36,715 nucleotides of DNA from Cryomorphaceae bacterium (GCA_021300505.1 JAJTDQ010000088.1:1-36715), one strand, 5' to 3'. Shown: positions 10,094-20,158, counted from the first letter of the stretch. Numbers and translations: made by a program. Notes: generated by a model not told the origin, from the letters alone.

Positions 10094-10666
10094 TTAATGA
10101 ATTCGATTCACTTCGCCTGCTTTCAACTCATATTCCTGTCCACTTTCATGGCATGAGGCATGACCGTTTTCGTCAAATGACAAACGATGACCATATTCAC
10201 TTACCCATCCTATTTGTCTGGCAGGATTGCCCACAACGAGTGCATAAGCAAGCACCGTTTTCGTCACCACCGCGCCTGCACCGATAAAAGCAAAAGCACC
10301 AATATCGTGACCACATACTATCGTTGCATTGGCGCCAATACTTGCACCTTTGCCCACATGTGTTTTTGCGTATTGCTCGCGACGGTTCACTGCACTGCGC
10401 GGGTTGATCACATTGGTAAAAACCATTGATGGACCCAAGAAAACGTCATCCTCACAGTTAACCCCTGTGTAGATAGACACGTTATTTTGCACCTTCACGT
10501 TATTACCCAAATGTACCTCTGGTGAGATCACCACATTCTGTCCAATGTTACAACGTTCTCCAATGATACAAGCAGGCATAATGTGTGAAAAATGCCAAAT
10601 TTTTGTCCCCTCACCGATGCTACATCCTTCATCGACTACTGCTGTTTCGTGCGCAAAATATGCCAT
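10094..10666 (-). CDS. Hexapeptide-repeat N-acetyltransferase, WbpD/WlbB-like
   Basis: Left-handed beta-helix hexapeptide pattern (IGEGTKIWHFSHIMPACIIGERCNIGQNVVI...IGANATIVCGHDIGAFAFIGAGAVVTKTV...VGNPARQIGWVSEYG). Confidence 0.85.
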   Translation of the reverse strand: MAYFAHETAVVDEGCSIGEGTKIWHFSHIMPACIIGERCNIGQNVVISPEVHLGNNVKVQNNVSIYTGVNCEDDVFLGPSMVFTNVINPRSAVNRREQYAKTHVGKGASIGANATIVCGHDIGAFAFIGAGAVVTKTVLAYALVVGNPARQIGWVSEYGHRLSFDENGHASCHESGQEYELKAGEVNRIH

Positions 10667-11661
10667 CAGCGAATAATGTATTTATCGAAGTCGTTGTGAT
10701 CTGTCTGTTCCAACTCTTCTTTGGTTAAACTTTTAAAATAATCGTAGGTAATCTTCAATCCCTCAGCGCGATTTACAGTAGGTTCCCAATTTAAAATTGC
10801 CTTTGCACGCGTAATGTCTGGTTGACGTTGTTTTGGATCATCAACAGGTAAGTCCTTGTAGATAATTTGCTGATCTGAGCCTGTAAGCTGAATAATTTCC
10901 TCTGCAAATTCACGAATCGATATTTCGTCTGGATTGCCCACATTCACTGGCATATGGTAATCGCTATGCAATAAACGAACAATACCCTCTACTAAATCGT
11001 CAATGTAGCAGAACGAACGCGTTTGTGAACCATCACCAAAAACGGTAATGTTTTCCCCACGTAAAGCCTGACCGATAAAAGCAGGTAAAGCCCGTCCATC
11101 ATTTAAACGCATTCGTGGACCGTAGGTGTTGAAAATTCGAACGATACGTGTCTCTAAACCGTGAAAATTGTGGTAAGCCATGGTAATCGCTTCCTGAAAA
11201 CGCTTTGCTTCATCGTACACGCCTCGGGGACCAACAGGATTGACATTTCCCCAATAATCTTCATTTTGCGGGTGAACCGTTGGATCGCCATAGACTTCAG
11301 AAGTTGATGCGATCAAAATACGTGAACCTTTCTGCTTTGCAAGTCCAAGGCAATTGTGAATACCCAAAGACCCCACTTTCAAGGTTTGAATTGGAATTTT
11401 TAAATAATCAATTGGACTTGCCGGCGAGGCGAAGTGCAGAATATAATCCAACTTGCCTGATACGTGTATGAATTTTGAGACATCATGATTATAGAATTCA
11501 AAATTCTCCAACTTGAAAAGGTGTTCAATATTTTTTAGGCGACCAGTAATAAGGTTGTCCATTCCGATAACATGGTAACCATCCTTCACAAAACGATCAC
11601 AGAGATGGGATCCCAAAAATCCCGCTGCTCCCGTTATCAATATCCGTTTTTGCTCTTTCAT
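10666..11661 (-). CDS. UDP-glucuronate decarboxylase (UDP-xylose synthase)-like SDR
   Basis: [74 protein letters not shown]. Confidence 0.9.
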   Translation of the reverse strand: MKEQKRILITGAAGFLGSHLCDRFVKDGYHVIGMDNLITGRLKNIEHLFKLENFEFYNHDVSKFIHVSGKLDYILHFASPASPIDYLKIPIQTLKVGSLGIHNCLGLAKQKGSRILIASTSEVYGDPTVHPQNEDYWGNVNPVGPRGVYDEAKRFQEAITMAYHNFHGLETRIVRIFNTYGPRMRLNDGRALPAFIGQALRGENITVFGDGSQTRSFCYIDDLVEGIVRLLHSDYHMPVNVGNPDEISIREFAEEIIQLTGSDQQIIYKDLPVDDPKQRQPDITRAKAILNWEPTVNRAEGLKITYDYFKSLTKEELEQTDHNDFDKYIIR

Positions 11662-11663
11662 GA

Positions 11664-12980
11664 TTACGATTCAATTGTCCGTCTTCCTATGGAATTGTAA
11701 TAAAATCCTTTTTCGGTCATTTCGTCCACATCGAACAAGTTACGGCCATCAAAAATCACCTTGTCGTTCATGACCTTTGCCATTCGTTCAAAATCTGGAT
11801 TTCTGAAAATTCCCCATTCGGTGCAAATTATGAGTGCATCTGCAGCGTGCAACGCGTCGTATTCTGAACCAGAGAACTCAAGTTGATCACCAAATCGCTG
11901 TTTCACATTAGGCATTGCCTCAGGGTCATAACTTGAAATCACAGCCCCTTCCTTCAGTAAGTAAGCGATAATTTCCAATGCTGGTGCTTCGCGAATATCA
12001 TCCGTATCTGGTTTAAACGCCAGTCCCCAAATCGCTATTTTTTTACCGGTTAAATTGCCACGGAAATAGTTTTTCACTTTAGGCAGCAATACCTTTTTTT
12101 GATCATTATTGATGTCGATGACCGCTTCCAAAATTCGGAAGTTGAATTCCTTTTCCTTCCCTGACTTTACAAGTGCTTGAACGTCCTTTGGAAAGCAAGA
12201 TCCTCCGTAGCCGATACCTGGAAATAAAAATCGTTTCCCAATGCGGTCGTCCGATCCAATTCCTATACGTACTTTATCTACATCAGCCCCAACCAACTCG
12301 CAGAAATTTGCCACCTCGTTCATGAAGGTAATCTTTGTTGCCAAGAACGAATTCGCAGCGTATTTGGTCAGTTCCGCAGAACGTTCATCCATGAAGATGA
12401 TTGGATTTCCTTGGCGAACGAAAGGCTTGTACAACTGTTCCATGACCTTGCGCGCTCTTTCAGAACTTGCCCCAATCACCACGCGGTCTGGCTTCATAAA
12501 GTCACTTACAGCAAAACCCTCTCGCAAAAATTCCGGATTGGATACCACATCAAATTGGCAGCGTGCATTTTTCGCAATTGCTTCTCTTACTTTGTCCGCT
12601 GTTCCTACAGGCACTGTACTCTTGTCTACAATCACAGCATAATCCGAAAGCAGATGTCCAAGTTGTTCAGCGACACCAAGGATGTAGCTCAAATCCGCAG
12701 AGCCATCTTCACCTGGAGGAGTTGGAAGTGCGAGAAAAATAATCTCAGCGTCTTTAATACCTACCTCGAGGCTTGTTGTAAAATTGAGTCGTTCTGTACG
12801 CAAATTTCGCTCAAACAAGACATCGAGATTCGGTTCGAAAATGGGAACCTCACCATTGCGCATGCGTTCAACCTTTGATTCGTCGATGTCAATGCAAACC
12901 ACTTGATTGCCTGTTTCGGCAAAGCAGGTTCCCGTCACGAGACCAACGTATCCTGTTCCTACGACTGCAATTTTTTTCAT
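11664..12980 (-). CDS. ugd: UDP-glucose 6-dehydrogenase
   Basis: [71 protein letters not shown]. Confidence 0.93.
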   Translation of the reverse strand: MKKIAVVGTGYVGLVTGTCFAETGNQVVCIDIDESKVERMRNGEVPIFEPNLDVLFERNLRTERLNFTTSLEVGIKDAEIIFLALPTPPGEDGSADLSYILGVAEQLGHLLSDYAVIVDKSTVPVGTADKVREAIAKNARCQFDVVSNPEFLREGFAVSDFMKPDRVVIGASSERARKVMEQLYKPFVRQGNPIIFMDERSAELTKYAANSFLATKITFMNEVANFCELVGADVDKVRIGIGSDDRIGKRFLFPGIGYGGSCFPKDVQALVKSGKEKEFNFRILEAVIDINNDQKKVLLPKVKNYFRGNLTGKKIAIWGLAFKPDTDDIREAPALEIIAYLLKEGAVISSYDPEAMPNVKQRFGDQLEFSGSEYDALHAADALIICTEWGIFRNPDFERMAKVMNDKVIFDGRNLFDVDEMTEKGFYYNSIGRRTIES

Positions 12981-12986
12981 TCCAAA

Positions 12987-14077
12987 TTAAGAATGGGCTG
13001 TTATGAATTCCGCAACTGATGCGCAGATAAAATCAAGTTGTTCTTGCTCCATTTCTGTATCAATACTGTTGATGCACTTCCGAAAGCAGAAAACATCTTT
13101 TGTCGGTGTGCCGGTACTGGGTAGTAAATCATAGATGGCACCTCTTTCGTAGCAAGAAAACTCACGAGCGCATCACGATCAATACCAGTCAGTTGCATGG
13201 TATATTGATGGAACACATGGCGAGATTCTTTACCTCGAACGGGGGTTTTTATTTGAGGGTAAGCCGCAAAAAACGCATCATAATGATCCGCAACTTTTCT
13301 GCGCGCATCGATGTAAGCATCCAAACGTGGCAACTTAATGCGAAGAATGGCCGCTTGAATGGTGTCTAAACGAGAGTTACACCCAACAACATCGTGGTAA
13401 TAACGTTGACTTTGTCCGTGATTCGCAATCATGCGCATCTTCGCTGCAAGCTCGTCGTTATTGGTGCAAATCGCACCACCATCTCCGTAGCATCCTAGAT
13501 TTTTTGATGGGAAGAATGAAGTACAACCGATGTCTCCAATGGTCCCGGTCTTTGAAACCGATCCATCGTTGTGGTAATAGTCACTGCCAATCGCTTGTGC
13601 ATTGTCTTCTACGACATGTAAATTATGCTGTTTCGCAATGTGCATGATGGCATCCATATTGGCTGCTTGACCATACAAATGTACAGGAACAATTGCTTTT
13701 GTTTTTTCTGTAATAGCAGCGTGGATGGTGTTGGGGTCAATACAAAACGTATCTGTATCTACTTCAACAAAAACAGGCTTTAAGCCAAGTAGAGCCATTA
13801 CTTCTGTAGTTGCGATATAGGTAAATGAAGGAGTAATTACCTCATCCCCTGGCTTTAAATCCAAGGCCATCAATGCTATTTGAAGTGCATCTGTACCATT
13901 CGCACACGGAATGACATGTTTTACACCTAGATATTCCTCCAATTCTTTTTGGAACAGTTGAACATCTGGACCGTTGATAAACTGCGCATTTTCAATGACA
14001 TTCATCAGTGCCGTATCAACCTCTGTTTTGATCTGCTGGTACTGTGTCATCAGATCGACCATTTGAATCTTTTTCAT
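12987..14077 (-). pseudogene. DegT/DnrJ/EryC1 aminotransferase, WbpE-like, frame-disrupted near the C-terminus
   Basis: PLP-fold motifs (CANGTDALQIALMAL, VEDNAQAIGS, SFFPSKNLGCYGDGGAI). After MFSAFGSA the annotated frame becomes non-family sequence (STVLIQKWSKNN*), while another frame reads IDTEMEQEQLDFICASVAEFITAHS* and stops at 12987, 7 bp before ugd. Confidence 0.85.
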
Positions 14078-14253
14078 TCAAGAATGCAATTAATCAGTTC
14101 AAGTGGACAAAGGTACGAATTCGATAGCGATTATGAGAAAAGACATTCAAAAAATGGGGGCTTGAATATGAGAATTCAATGAATTGACACAATCAAAGTG
14201 ACATTTTCCTCGTTTTTAACATTCACATCCTAAAATGACCTTAAATTTGAGCC

Positions 14254-15018
14254 ATGCTGCGGAAAATTGTTTTACTCACTTTCATTGCCCTTTCGCTCAC
14301 CATTGTTGGTCAGCGGAATGTGACAGACTCTATTATTGGAACACCCTGGGTTGGAGTTCATTACGGAGGGAACTGGACAGGTGGAGATTTGGCCAATCGC
14401 TATGGTTACTTAAATCATGCCGGATTTATGGCTGGATACAAAACAAACAAGAATGTGTATTTGGGAATGGAAGCCAATTTCATTTTCGGCAATGACCTAG
14501 ACACCTCTTTTAATCATATTTTTGACCACTTGTTAGATTCATATGGAAACATTACTGATGTAAACGGTGATATCGCTAAGGTATTGGTTTATTCCAGAGG
14601 AATGCATGTTAACCTCTCCATCGGTAAAGTCATACCCGTTTTATCTAGCAATAAAAACTCTGGAATTTTCCTTCACGGTGGAGTTGGACTTTTACTGCAT
14701 CGCTTGCGCATTGAAACACAAGATCAAGTTATTCCACAATTGGAGCTCGACTACAAAAAAGGGTATGATCGACTGTCTATAGGTCCTAACCTGCATCAAT
14801 TTGTGGGCTATGCCTTTTTAGCCGACGGTGGATATTACAACTTTTACGGAGGATTTTATTGTCAACAAGGGTTCACTAAAAATCAACGTACAATCAATTT
14901 TGATCAACCCGATGTGCCCGTTTCACAAAAAACAATGTTTGACCTCCAATATGGATTTCGTCTAGGTTGGTTTATTCCGTTCTACAAACGTGAAGTCAAA
15001 GATTACTATTTCGACTGA
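14254..15018 (+). CDS. Predicted outer-membrane beta-barrel protein
   Basis: Signal peptide (MLRKIVLLTFIALSLTIVGQ) and alternating amphipathic strands; overlaps the downstream waaA start. Confidence 0.65.
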   Translation: MLRKIVLLTFIALSLTIVGQRNVTDSIIGTPWVGVHYGGNWTGGDLANRYGYLNHAGFMAGYKTNKNVYLGMEANFIFGNDLDTSFNHIFDHLLDSYGNITDVNGDIAKVLVYSRGMHVNLSIGKVIPVLSSNKNSGIFLHGGVGLLLHRLRIETQDQVIPQLELDYKKGYDRLSIGPNLHQFVGYAFLADGGYYNFYGGFYCQQGFTKNQRTINFDQPDVPVSQKTMFDLQYGFRLGWFIPFYKREVKDYYFD

Positions 15019-16232
15019 TGTATTTGTTGTATAACATCAGCATTCACCTTTTCGGACTTGCCATTCGTTTGGCTTCGCTTTTCAATCCCAAAGCAAAGGA
15101 ATGGGTGAAGGGCCGCAAACATTACTTTTCACATCTTCCCGAATCGACTAAACCTGTCCTTTGGTTTCATTGTGCTTCTCTTGGAGAATTTGACATGGCC
15201 ATTCCTGTGATGCACGAAATGCGCGTCTCGCATCCGAACCATACCATTCTCGTTACCTTCTTCTCCCCTTCCGGAATGCAGCATTACCACAAAAGAAATC
15301 ACCCCGCCGACCTTGTACTTTATTTACCCATCGACACACCGAAAAATGCCAAGCGCTTTGTATCGCACTTTAAGCCAGAAAAAGCATTTTTTGTGAAGTA
15401 TGAGTTTTGGGCAAATTACCTTGACGCATTAAAAAAATCGGGGACTAGCGTTTTTTCCATATGCACTTTACTCCGCCCCGAGCATCGTTTTTTTCGCTGG
15501 TATGGTGGGTTTTTTCGACGATCACTGCGCAACTTTGACCATTTCTATGTTCAAAATGAAGCGACCAAGTCATTACTTCATTCTATCGGAATTAAACATG
15601 TGAGCATTACAGGCGACACCCGCTACGACAAGGTCATTGAAACCAGGGATAAACGAGAGCGTAATCCTAGGATTGAAGAGTTTTTACAAGGACAACAAGC
15701 CGTAATCTTTGGAAGCACTTGGCCACAAGATGAGGCGATCATTCTGCCTTGGATTGAGATCAACCCAACCATAAAATGCATCATTGCTCCGCATAATATC
15801 GATGCAGCACATGTTCAATCGTTGAAAAGAGCATTAGGGGAAAGTTGCATTCGTTTCACAGAAAAGGATACAAAAGATTGTCAGGTATTGATCTTGGATA
15901 CCATCGGACATCTATCAAGTGCGTATGGATCTGCGAAAATTGCCTATGTCGGTGGTGGGTTTTCTGGTAAACTTCACAACATTTTAGAGCCCGCTGTGTA
16001 TGGAATCCCGGTGCTTTTTGGTCCAAAGTTTAACCGTTTTCCGGAAGCACAACAATTTATTGATGCGGGCATTGGATTTTCCGTCTCAGACACGAAATCA
16101 CTTTCTGCAAGGATAACTGATGTCACAAGTCGTTTGAGTGAAATAAAAAACGAGGCAGACGCACTCATTCAACAAAACGCAGGAGCCGCAGTTCGTATCG
16201 CTGAACATCAACAATTGAATTTTCCTGCATAA
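15018..16232 (+). CDS. waaA: 3-deoxy-D-manno-octulosonic acid transferase
   Basis: WFHCASLGEF, VTFFSPSG, FVKYEFWANYLDAL, FGSTWPQDE, IIAPHNID, AYVGGGFSGKLHNILEPAVYGIPVLFGP. Confidence 0.92.
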   Translation: MYLLYNISIHLFGLAIRLASLFNPKAKEWVKGRKHYFSHLPESTKPVLWFHCASLGEFDMAIPVMHEMRVSHPNHTILVTFFSPSGMQHYHKRNHPADLVLYLPIDTPKNAKRFVSHFKPEKAFFVKYEFWANYLDALKKSGTSVFSICTLLRPEHRFFRWYGGFFRRSLRNFDHFYVQNEATKSLLHSIGIKHVSITGDTRYDKVIETRDKRERNPRIEEFLQGQQAVIFGSTWPQDEAIILPWIEINPTIKCIIAPHNIDAAHVQSLKRALGESCIRFTEKDTKDCQVLILDTIGHLSSAYGSAKIAYVGGGFSGKLHNILEPAVYGIPVLFGPKFNRFPEAQQFIDAGIGFSVSDTKSLSARITDVTSRLSEIKNEADALIQQNAGAAVRIAEHQQLNFPA

Positions 16233-16233
16233 A

Positions 16234-17034
16234 CTATCCATTCCAACTGAGGACTTCCAATTGTTTGTTTGACCTTGCCCTAAAAGACAATTGAACTTCA
16301 CGAATCATGCGTTCGATGGATCCCCACTTCGTCGTTCGGTGTCCCGCCAATGCAATAATTTCGCGCGCAGGATAATTTTTGCCAGCGCCCGAACGAATGT
16401 GTTTCAGAAAATCGCGTTGATTGAAACTGACCATCTGCGTGCGTAAACAATTTCCTTTGGTCAAAAGCCATGGATGTAAATCCGTCAACTGTGCGATATC
16501 GACCTCTGAAGTTTCAATTTCCTTTGTGTAGGCCATAATTTCCTCTTGGTACAATGGAATTGTTCGAAAAGATGGATCACTCACTGGTCCAGCAAGAATT
16601 GCCAAGTCCACTTGTTTATTCATCATCGCCACCAACAAATCTGGTGTACGCATCTCTTCAATGATCAATTGAACACCAGGTAAATGCGCCTTCCATTTCG
16701 TGAACAATTCTGGAATAAGGTAAGACGCCACAGTCGGAATCACACCCATTCGAATTTCTTCCTTGTAGGTTCCATTCCATTTGGCGGTAATCGTTGATAG
16801 GCGCTGCTCCTCGTTCAGAATATCGCGCAACACGGGAATCAATTCTTGACCGAAAAGTGTTAGTTCGACCGGATTTCTGTCGCGATCAAAGACTACATGT
16901 CCGAGCAGTTGTTCTGCTTTTTTTACCTGCATCGATAGCGTTGGCTGCGTTACATGGCAAAGTTCACTTGCCCGAACGAAATTTCTGGTTTCACTGAGCA
17001 CCACCAGATAGTGCATTTGTTGGATGGAAAGCAT
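16234..17034 (-). CDS. LysR-family regulator, OxyR-like, with apparently shortened effector domain
   Basis: N-terminal HTH (MLSIQQMHYLVVLSETRNFVRASELCHVTQPTLSMQVKKAEQLLG) and OxyR-like HPWLLTKGNCLRTQMVSF. About 266 aa from this start, shorter than usual for the family (~300-315). Confidence 0.85.
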   Translation of the reverse strand: MLSIQQMHYLVVLSETRNFVRASELCHVTQPTLSMQVKKAEQLLGHVVFDRDRNPVELTLFGQELIPVLRDILNEEQRLSTITAKWNGTYKEEIRMGVIPTVASYLIPELFTKWKAHLPGVQLIIEEMRTPDLLVAMMNKQVDLAILAGPVSDPSFRTIPLYQEEIMAYTKEIETSEVDIAQLTDLHPWLLTKGNCLRTQMVSFNQRDFLKHIRSGAGKNYPAREIIALAGHRTTKWGSIERMIREVQLSFRARSNKQLEVLSWNG

Positions 17035-17132
17035 ATAGATAAATTCAATGGAAGTATAAATATAATTGAAAAATACTATACCTATCACGATATACCTTCG
17101 AACCTATGAATTAATTACTAAAACGAAAGACC

Positions 17133-17432
17133 ATGAAAAAATTAATCCGCCGTTTGAAAAGACGCATTTTCAAGAAACCGAAGCATCAACTTGTCATCGT
17201 TAAAAAGGAAGCAGAAAGCATTGCCGAATCCATGGGAGTCGATATGTTCCGCTTTTCAATGCTCGAACAGATCTGCATTGTATCGCGCCATGAAAGCACA
17301 AGTAAGGTTTCTTGTTTCCAAAAAATCGTTTCGCATTGTGAAAACACGAATGAAATCGTTTTAATGATTTACTTGTTCGATAAAATTCTAGAAAATTACT
17401 ACGAACAAGTGCGGAAGGCTCACTTGAATTGA
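17133..17432 (+). CDS. Small basic protein of unknown function in the peroxide-stress locus
   Basis: 99-aa ORF with Lys/Arg-rich N-terminus between a divergent oxyR-like gene and a thioredoxin gene. Confidence 0.6.
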   Translation: MKKLIRRLKRRIFKKPKHQLVIVKKEAESIAESMGVDMFRFSMLEQICIVSRHESTSKVSCFQKIVSHCENTNEIVLMIYLFDKILENYYEQVRKAHLN

Positions 17433-17544
17433 GTCGAATTCACAAGCAATCAACTCATCGATTCATCCTATTTAAAAATAGATTAAATCGATAAAAACTA
17501 GTTATAACAACCCACTAATTTTGTTTCACAAAAAAATTAAAAAC

Positions 17545-17868
17545 ATGTCTAAATTGATCCAAATAACCCAAGAAAATATCAATGAGATTCTGAATGAATC
17601 TGAAAAAATTGTCGTGCTTGATTTTTATTCCCCAGGATGTGGTCCATGCGAAAGCCTTAAACCTATCCTAGAAGAATTAGCAGATGAGTATTCAGAAAAG
17701 GCAATCTTTGCAAAAATAAATGCTTTAGAATTCATGAATCTTGCGACGAAGAATCTCATTCGAGCAGTACCCCATGTGCTTATTTTTAAAACTGGAGAAG
17801 TAATTCAACACATTCCAAAAAAGCAAGACAGAGAAGTCTATAAAAAACACCTCGACGCGTTGATTTAA
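17545..17868 (+). CDS. Thioredoxin family protein (CGPC active site)
   Basis: VVLDFYSPGCGPCESLKPILEELADEY...AVPHVLIFKTGE. ATG at 17545 is more likely than the track TTG at 17521. Confidence 0.9.
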   Translation: MSKLIQITQENINEILNESEKIVVLDFYSPGCGPCESLKPILEELADEYSEKAIFAKINALEFMNLATKNLIRAVPHVLIFKTGEVIQHIPKKQDREVYKKHLDALI

Positions 17869-17949
17869 TTTTTCAACTTCGTCGTATGTATTCGAACCGA
17901 AAAGCAGTAAATTTGTTAACAGTTATATAAATCAACAATTCAATTAAAA

Positions 17950-18582
17950 ATGGGAGTATTAGTAGGCAAAAAAGCACCGTCTTTCAAGGCGTCAGCAGTA
18001 GTAAATGGCGGAGAGATCGTTAGCGACTTTTCATTGGACCGGTACATTGGTAAAAATCATGTGATTTTCTTCTTTTACCCGAAAGATTTCACGTTTGTAT
18101 GTCCATCTGAGTTGCATGCATTTCAGGCGAAGTTGGCTGATTTCGAAGCACGCGGCGTAAAAGTTGTCGCATGTTCAACAGACACAGAAGAATCGCACTG
18201 GGGATGGTTGCAAGTACCTAAAAACAAAGGAGGAATCGAGGGTGTTAAATACCCAATCGTTGCCGATACATCAAAAACAATTTCAGAAGCATTTGGTGTT
18301 CTTGCCGGAGAATATGAGTACGATATGGATGGTGCGTTGGTAGCAACAGGACCAATGATCGCTTACCGTGGTTTGTTCTTGATCAACAAAGAAGGTGTGG
18401 TTATGCACCAATTGGTAAACATGTTCCCATTGGGACGTAACGTTGACGAAGCGCTCCGTATGGTTGATGCACTTCAGTTCTTCGAAGAAAACGGCGAAGT
18501 ATGTCCAGCAAACTGGCAAAAAGGTGACGAAGGAATGAAAGCGAGCTTTGATGGCGTTGCTGATTACCTTGCTGCGCATTAA
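17950..18582 (+). CDS. Peroxiredoxin (2-Cys, AhpC/Prx1-like)
   Basis: FFFYPKDFTFVCPSELHAF and ENGEVCPANWQKG. Confidence 0.93.
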   Translation: MGVLVGKKAPSFKASAVVNGGEIVSDFSLDRYIGKNHVIFFFYPKDFTFVCPSELHAFQAKLADFEARGVKVVACSTDTEESHWGWLQVPKNKGGIEGVKYPIVADTSKTISEAFGVLAGEYEYDMDGALVATGPMIAYRGLFLINKEGVVMHQLVNMFPLGRNVDEALRMVDALQFFEENGEVCPANWQKGDEGMKASFDGVADYLAAH

Positions 18583-18596
18583 GCAAATATGAGATG

Positions 18597-18628
18597 AAAA
18601 AAAAGCTGCTGAAAAGCGGCTTTTTTTT
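18597..18628 (+). terminator. Rho-independent terminator after peroxiredoxin
   Basis: AAGCTGCT-GAAA-AGCGGCTT stem-loop followed by a T-run. Confidence 0.85.
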
Positions 18629-18720
18629 GACTAGATGTTAAGATATTAAGATTTCAAGATGTTAGGCCTACTTCTTCGCTCTATGAGCTTCGAAGTTTGA
18701 AAGACAAAAGACTTCGAAGA

Positions 18721-18752
18721 AGTTACTAATTACTAATGACGAGTTACGAGTT
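18721..18752 (+). repeat. Left inverted flank of the integrase/cassette island
   Basis: AGTTACTAATTACTAATGACGAGTTACGAGTT matches the reverse complement of 21403-21434 at 26 of 32 positions by hand alignment. Confidence 0.55.
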
Positions 18753-18757
18753 GGGGG

Positions 18758-18777
18758 GATTTACTTCAAAAAGTTAC
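18758..18777 (+). repeat. 20-bp direct repeat, copy 1
   Basis: GATTTACTTCAAAAAGTTAC, identical to 21189-21208. Confidence 0.8.
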
Positions 18778-18778
18778 G

Positions 18779-18804
18779 AATGACGAGGACTAATGACGAG
18801 GACT
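18779..18804 (+). repeat. 13-bp tandem repeat x2
   Basis: AATGACGAGGACT twice in tandem, followed by partial AATGACT. Confidence 0.8.
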
Positions 18805-18822
18805 AATGACTAAAAAGGAAAG

Positions 18823-18852
18823 AGGTTCAACTAATGGGTTGGACCTTTTTTT
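18823..18852 (+). terminator. Terminator-like hairpin upstream of the integrase
   Basis: AGGTTCAAC/GTTGGACCT stem followed by a T-run. Confidence 0.65.
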
Positions 18853-18936
18853 ATGTCAACTTTTTTTCATTTTTTCAACTCAAACACTTTTTCTAAATCA
18901 ACTTTTTCAATAACTTAAGTAGAAAATTGATTTTTC

Positions 18937-20064
18937 ATGTTACCCACTTTTCACCTCAATCGCCAGGAAATTGGCTTAAAAACCTACTATTACATCACCT
19001 TTCCATTCAACCGGGATTTGTATGCTTTGTTTCGTTCATTCGAACATGTTCATTGGGATAAGTACGAAAAATCCTTCGTATTTGACGAGAACGATTTGTC
19101 CATTGATTCGCTGCTTTCCCACGTTGAAGGAAAGGCGCAGGTTGAATTTCTTGAGAAACGATTAGAAAGTGTGGAATACAAGCGATCTCATTTGCGTCCT
19201 TCCGATTTTTTGGAACCCCTGGATGACATAAAGTCGCATGAAATTGTGCGTTTCGAGCATTATTTGCAATCAAAGCGCTACAGTTCGAATACCATCAAGG
19301 TTTACGCTGAAACCTTTCGTGTCTTTCTGCGCTACTTCGCGAGCAAAGCGATTGAAGAAATTAGCAATGACGACCTCATCGCTTTCAACAACGATTATAT
19401 TTTGAAGAATAATTTTTCTTCTTCCTACCAAAACCAGCTTGTGAATGCGGTGAAGTTGTATTATTCGGTGATTCAGCACAAGCGTATCGATGTGGAATTG
19501 GTGCATCGACCACGTCGAGAGAAAACCTTACCGAATGTGCTGAGTAAAGAGGAGGTGAAAAAACTATTAAATGCTTCAACCAATCTTAAACACAGAACAA
19601 TGCTATCATTAATCTATGCCTGTGGTTTGCGGCGCAGTGAATTGTTGAACTTAACTTTTAAAGACATACAAGCTGACCGACTAATTATTACTGTTCGACA
19701 ATCGAAAGGAAAAAAAGATCGAATAGTAACTTTGAGTCCAATGTTACTAGTAGAATTAAGACAATACTACCTTCAGTTTAGGCCACTAAAATATCTCTTC
19801 GAAGGACAGGTTGTAGGGGAAAAATATTCCGCTAGAAGTTTAGAGGAGATTTTAAAAAAAGCATGTAAAACAGCAAAAATCAACAAACCAGTTACTCTGC
19901 ATTGGTTAAGACATAGCTATGCAACACATTTATTGGAACGAGGAACTGATTTACGTTACATTCAGGAATTATTAGGACATAGTTCAAGTCGCACGACAGA
20001 AATATATACCCATGTGAGTATCAAAAGTCTAAGTCAGATTTGTTCACCTTTTGATGATTTGTAA
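18937..20064 (+). CDS. Tyrosine recombinase (Xer-like core) with ~80-90 aa N-terminal extension
   Basis: Catalytic set: ACGLRRSELL (R), QSKGKKDR (K), LHWLRHSYATHLL (HxxR), LGHSS (H), TEIYTHVS (Y). SAM-like N-domain (IVRFEHYLQSKRYSSNTIKVYAETFRVFLRYF) preceded by an extra N-terminal region. No obvious IntI-specific insertion between the K and HxxR motifs. Confidence 0.92.
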   Translation: MLPTFHLNRQEIGLKTYYYITFPFNRDLYALFRSFEHVHWDKYEKSFVFDENDLSIDSLLSHVEGKAQVEFLEKRLESVEYKRSHLRPSDFLEPLDDIKSHEIVRFEHYLQSKRYSSNTIKVYAETFRVFLRYFASKAIEEISNDDLIAFNNDYILKNNFSSSYQNQLVNAVKLYYSVIQHKRIDVELVHRPRREKTLPNVLSKEEVKKLLNASTNLKHRTMLSLIYACGLRRSELLNLTFKDIQADRLIITVRQSKGKKDRIVTLSPMLLVELRQYYLQFRPLKYLFEGQVVGEKYSARSLEEILKKACKTAKINKPVTLHWLRHSYATHLLERGTDLRYIQELLGHSSSRTTEIYTHVSIKSLSQICSPFDDL

Positions 20065-20090
20065 ATAACACACAATACATTTTCAAATTT

Positions 20091-20158
20091 ATTGAGCATA
20101 GCTAGCAAAGCGCTGTTTGTAAAACTCACTTTTTATAATTATAATTGAGCATATATAG
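20091..20158 (+). promoter_or_regulatory. Candidate attI-like region with two direct repeats
   Basis: ATTGAGCATAGCTAG (20091-20105) and ATTGAGCATATATAG (20144-20158), 13/15 identical; the second copy ends 2 bp before GTTAGTGGC at 20161. Confidence 0.45.

Noticed and set aside
12241-12878. Two plus-strand ORFs (133 and 155 aa) antisense to ugd
   Set aside because: ugd is full length with conserved motifs; these are shadow ORFs with implausible composition.
18937-20064. Calling the recombinase a canonical integron integrase (IntI)
   Set aside because: I see no IntI-specific insertion between the catalytic K and HxxR motifs, and the N-terminus has an extra module; it is described as Xer-like.
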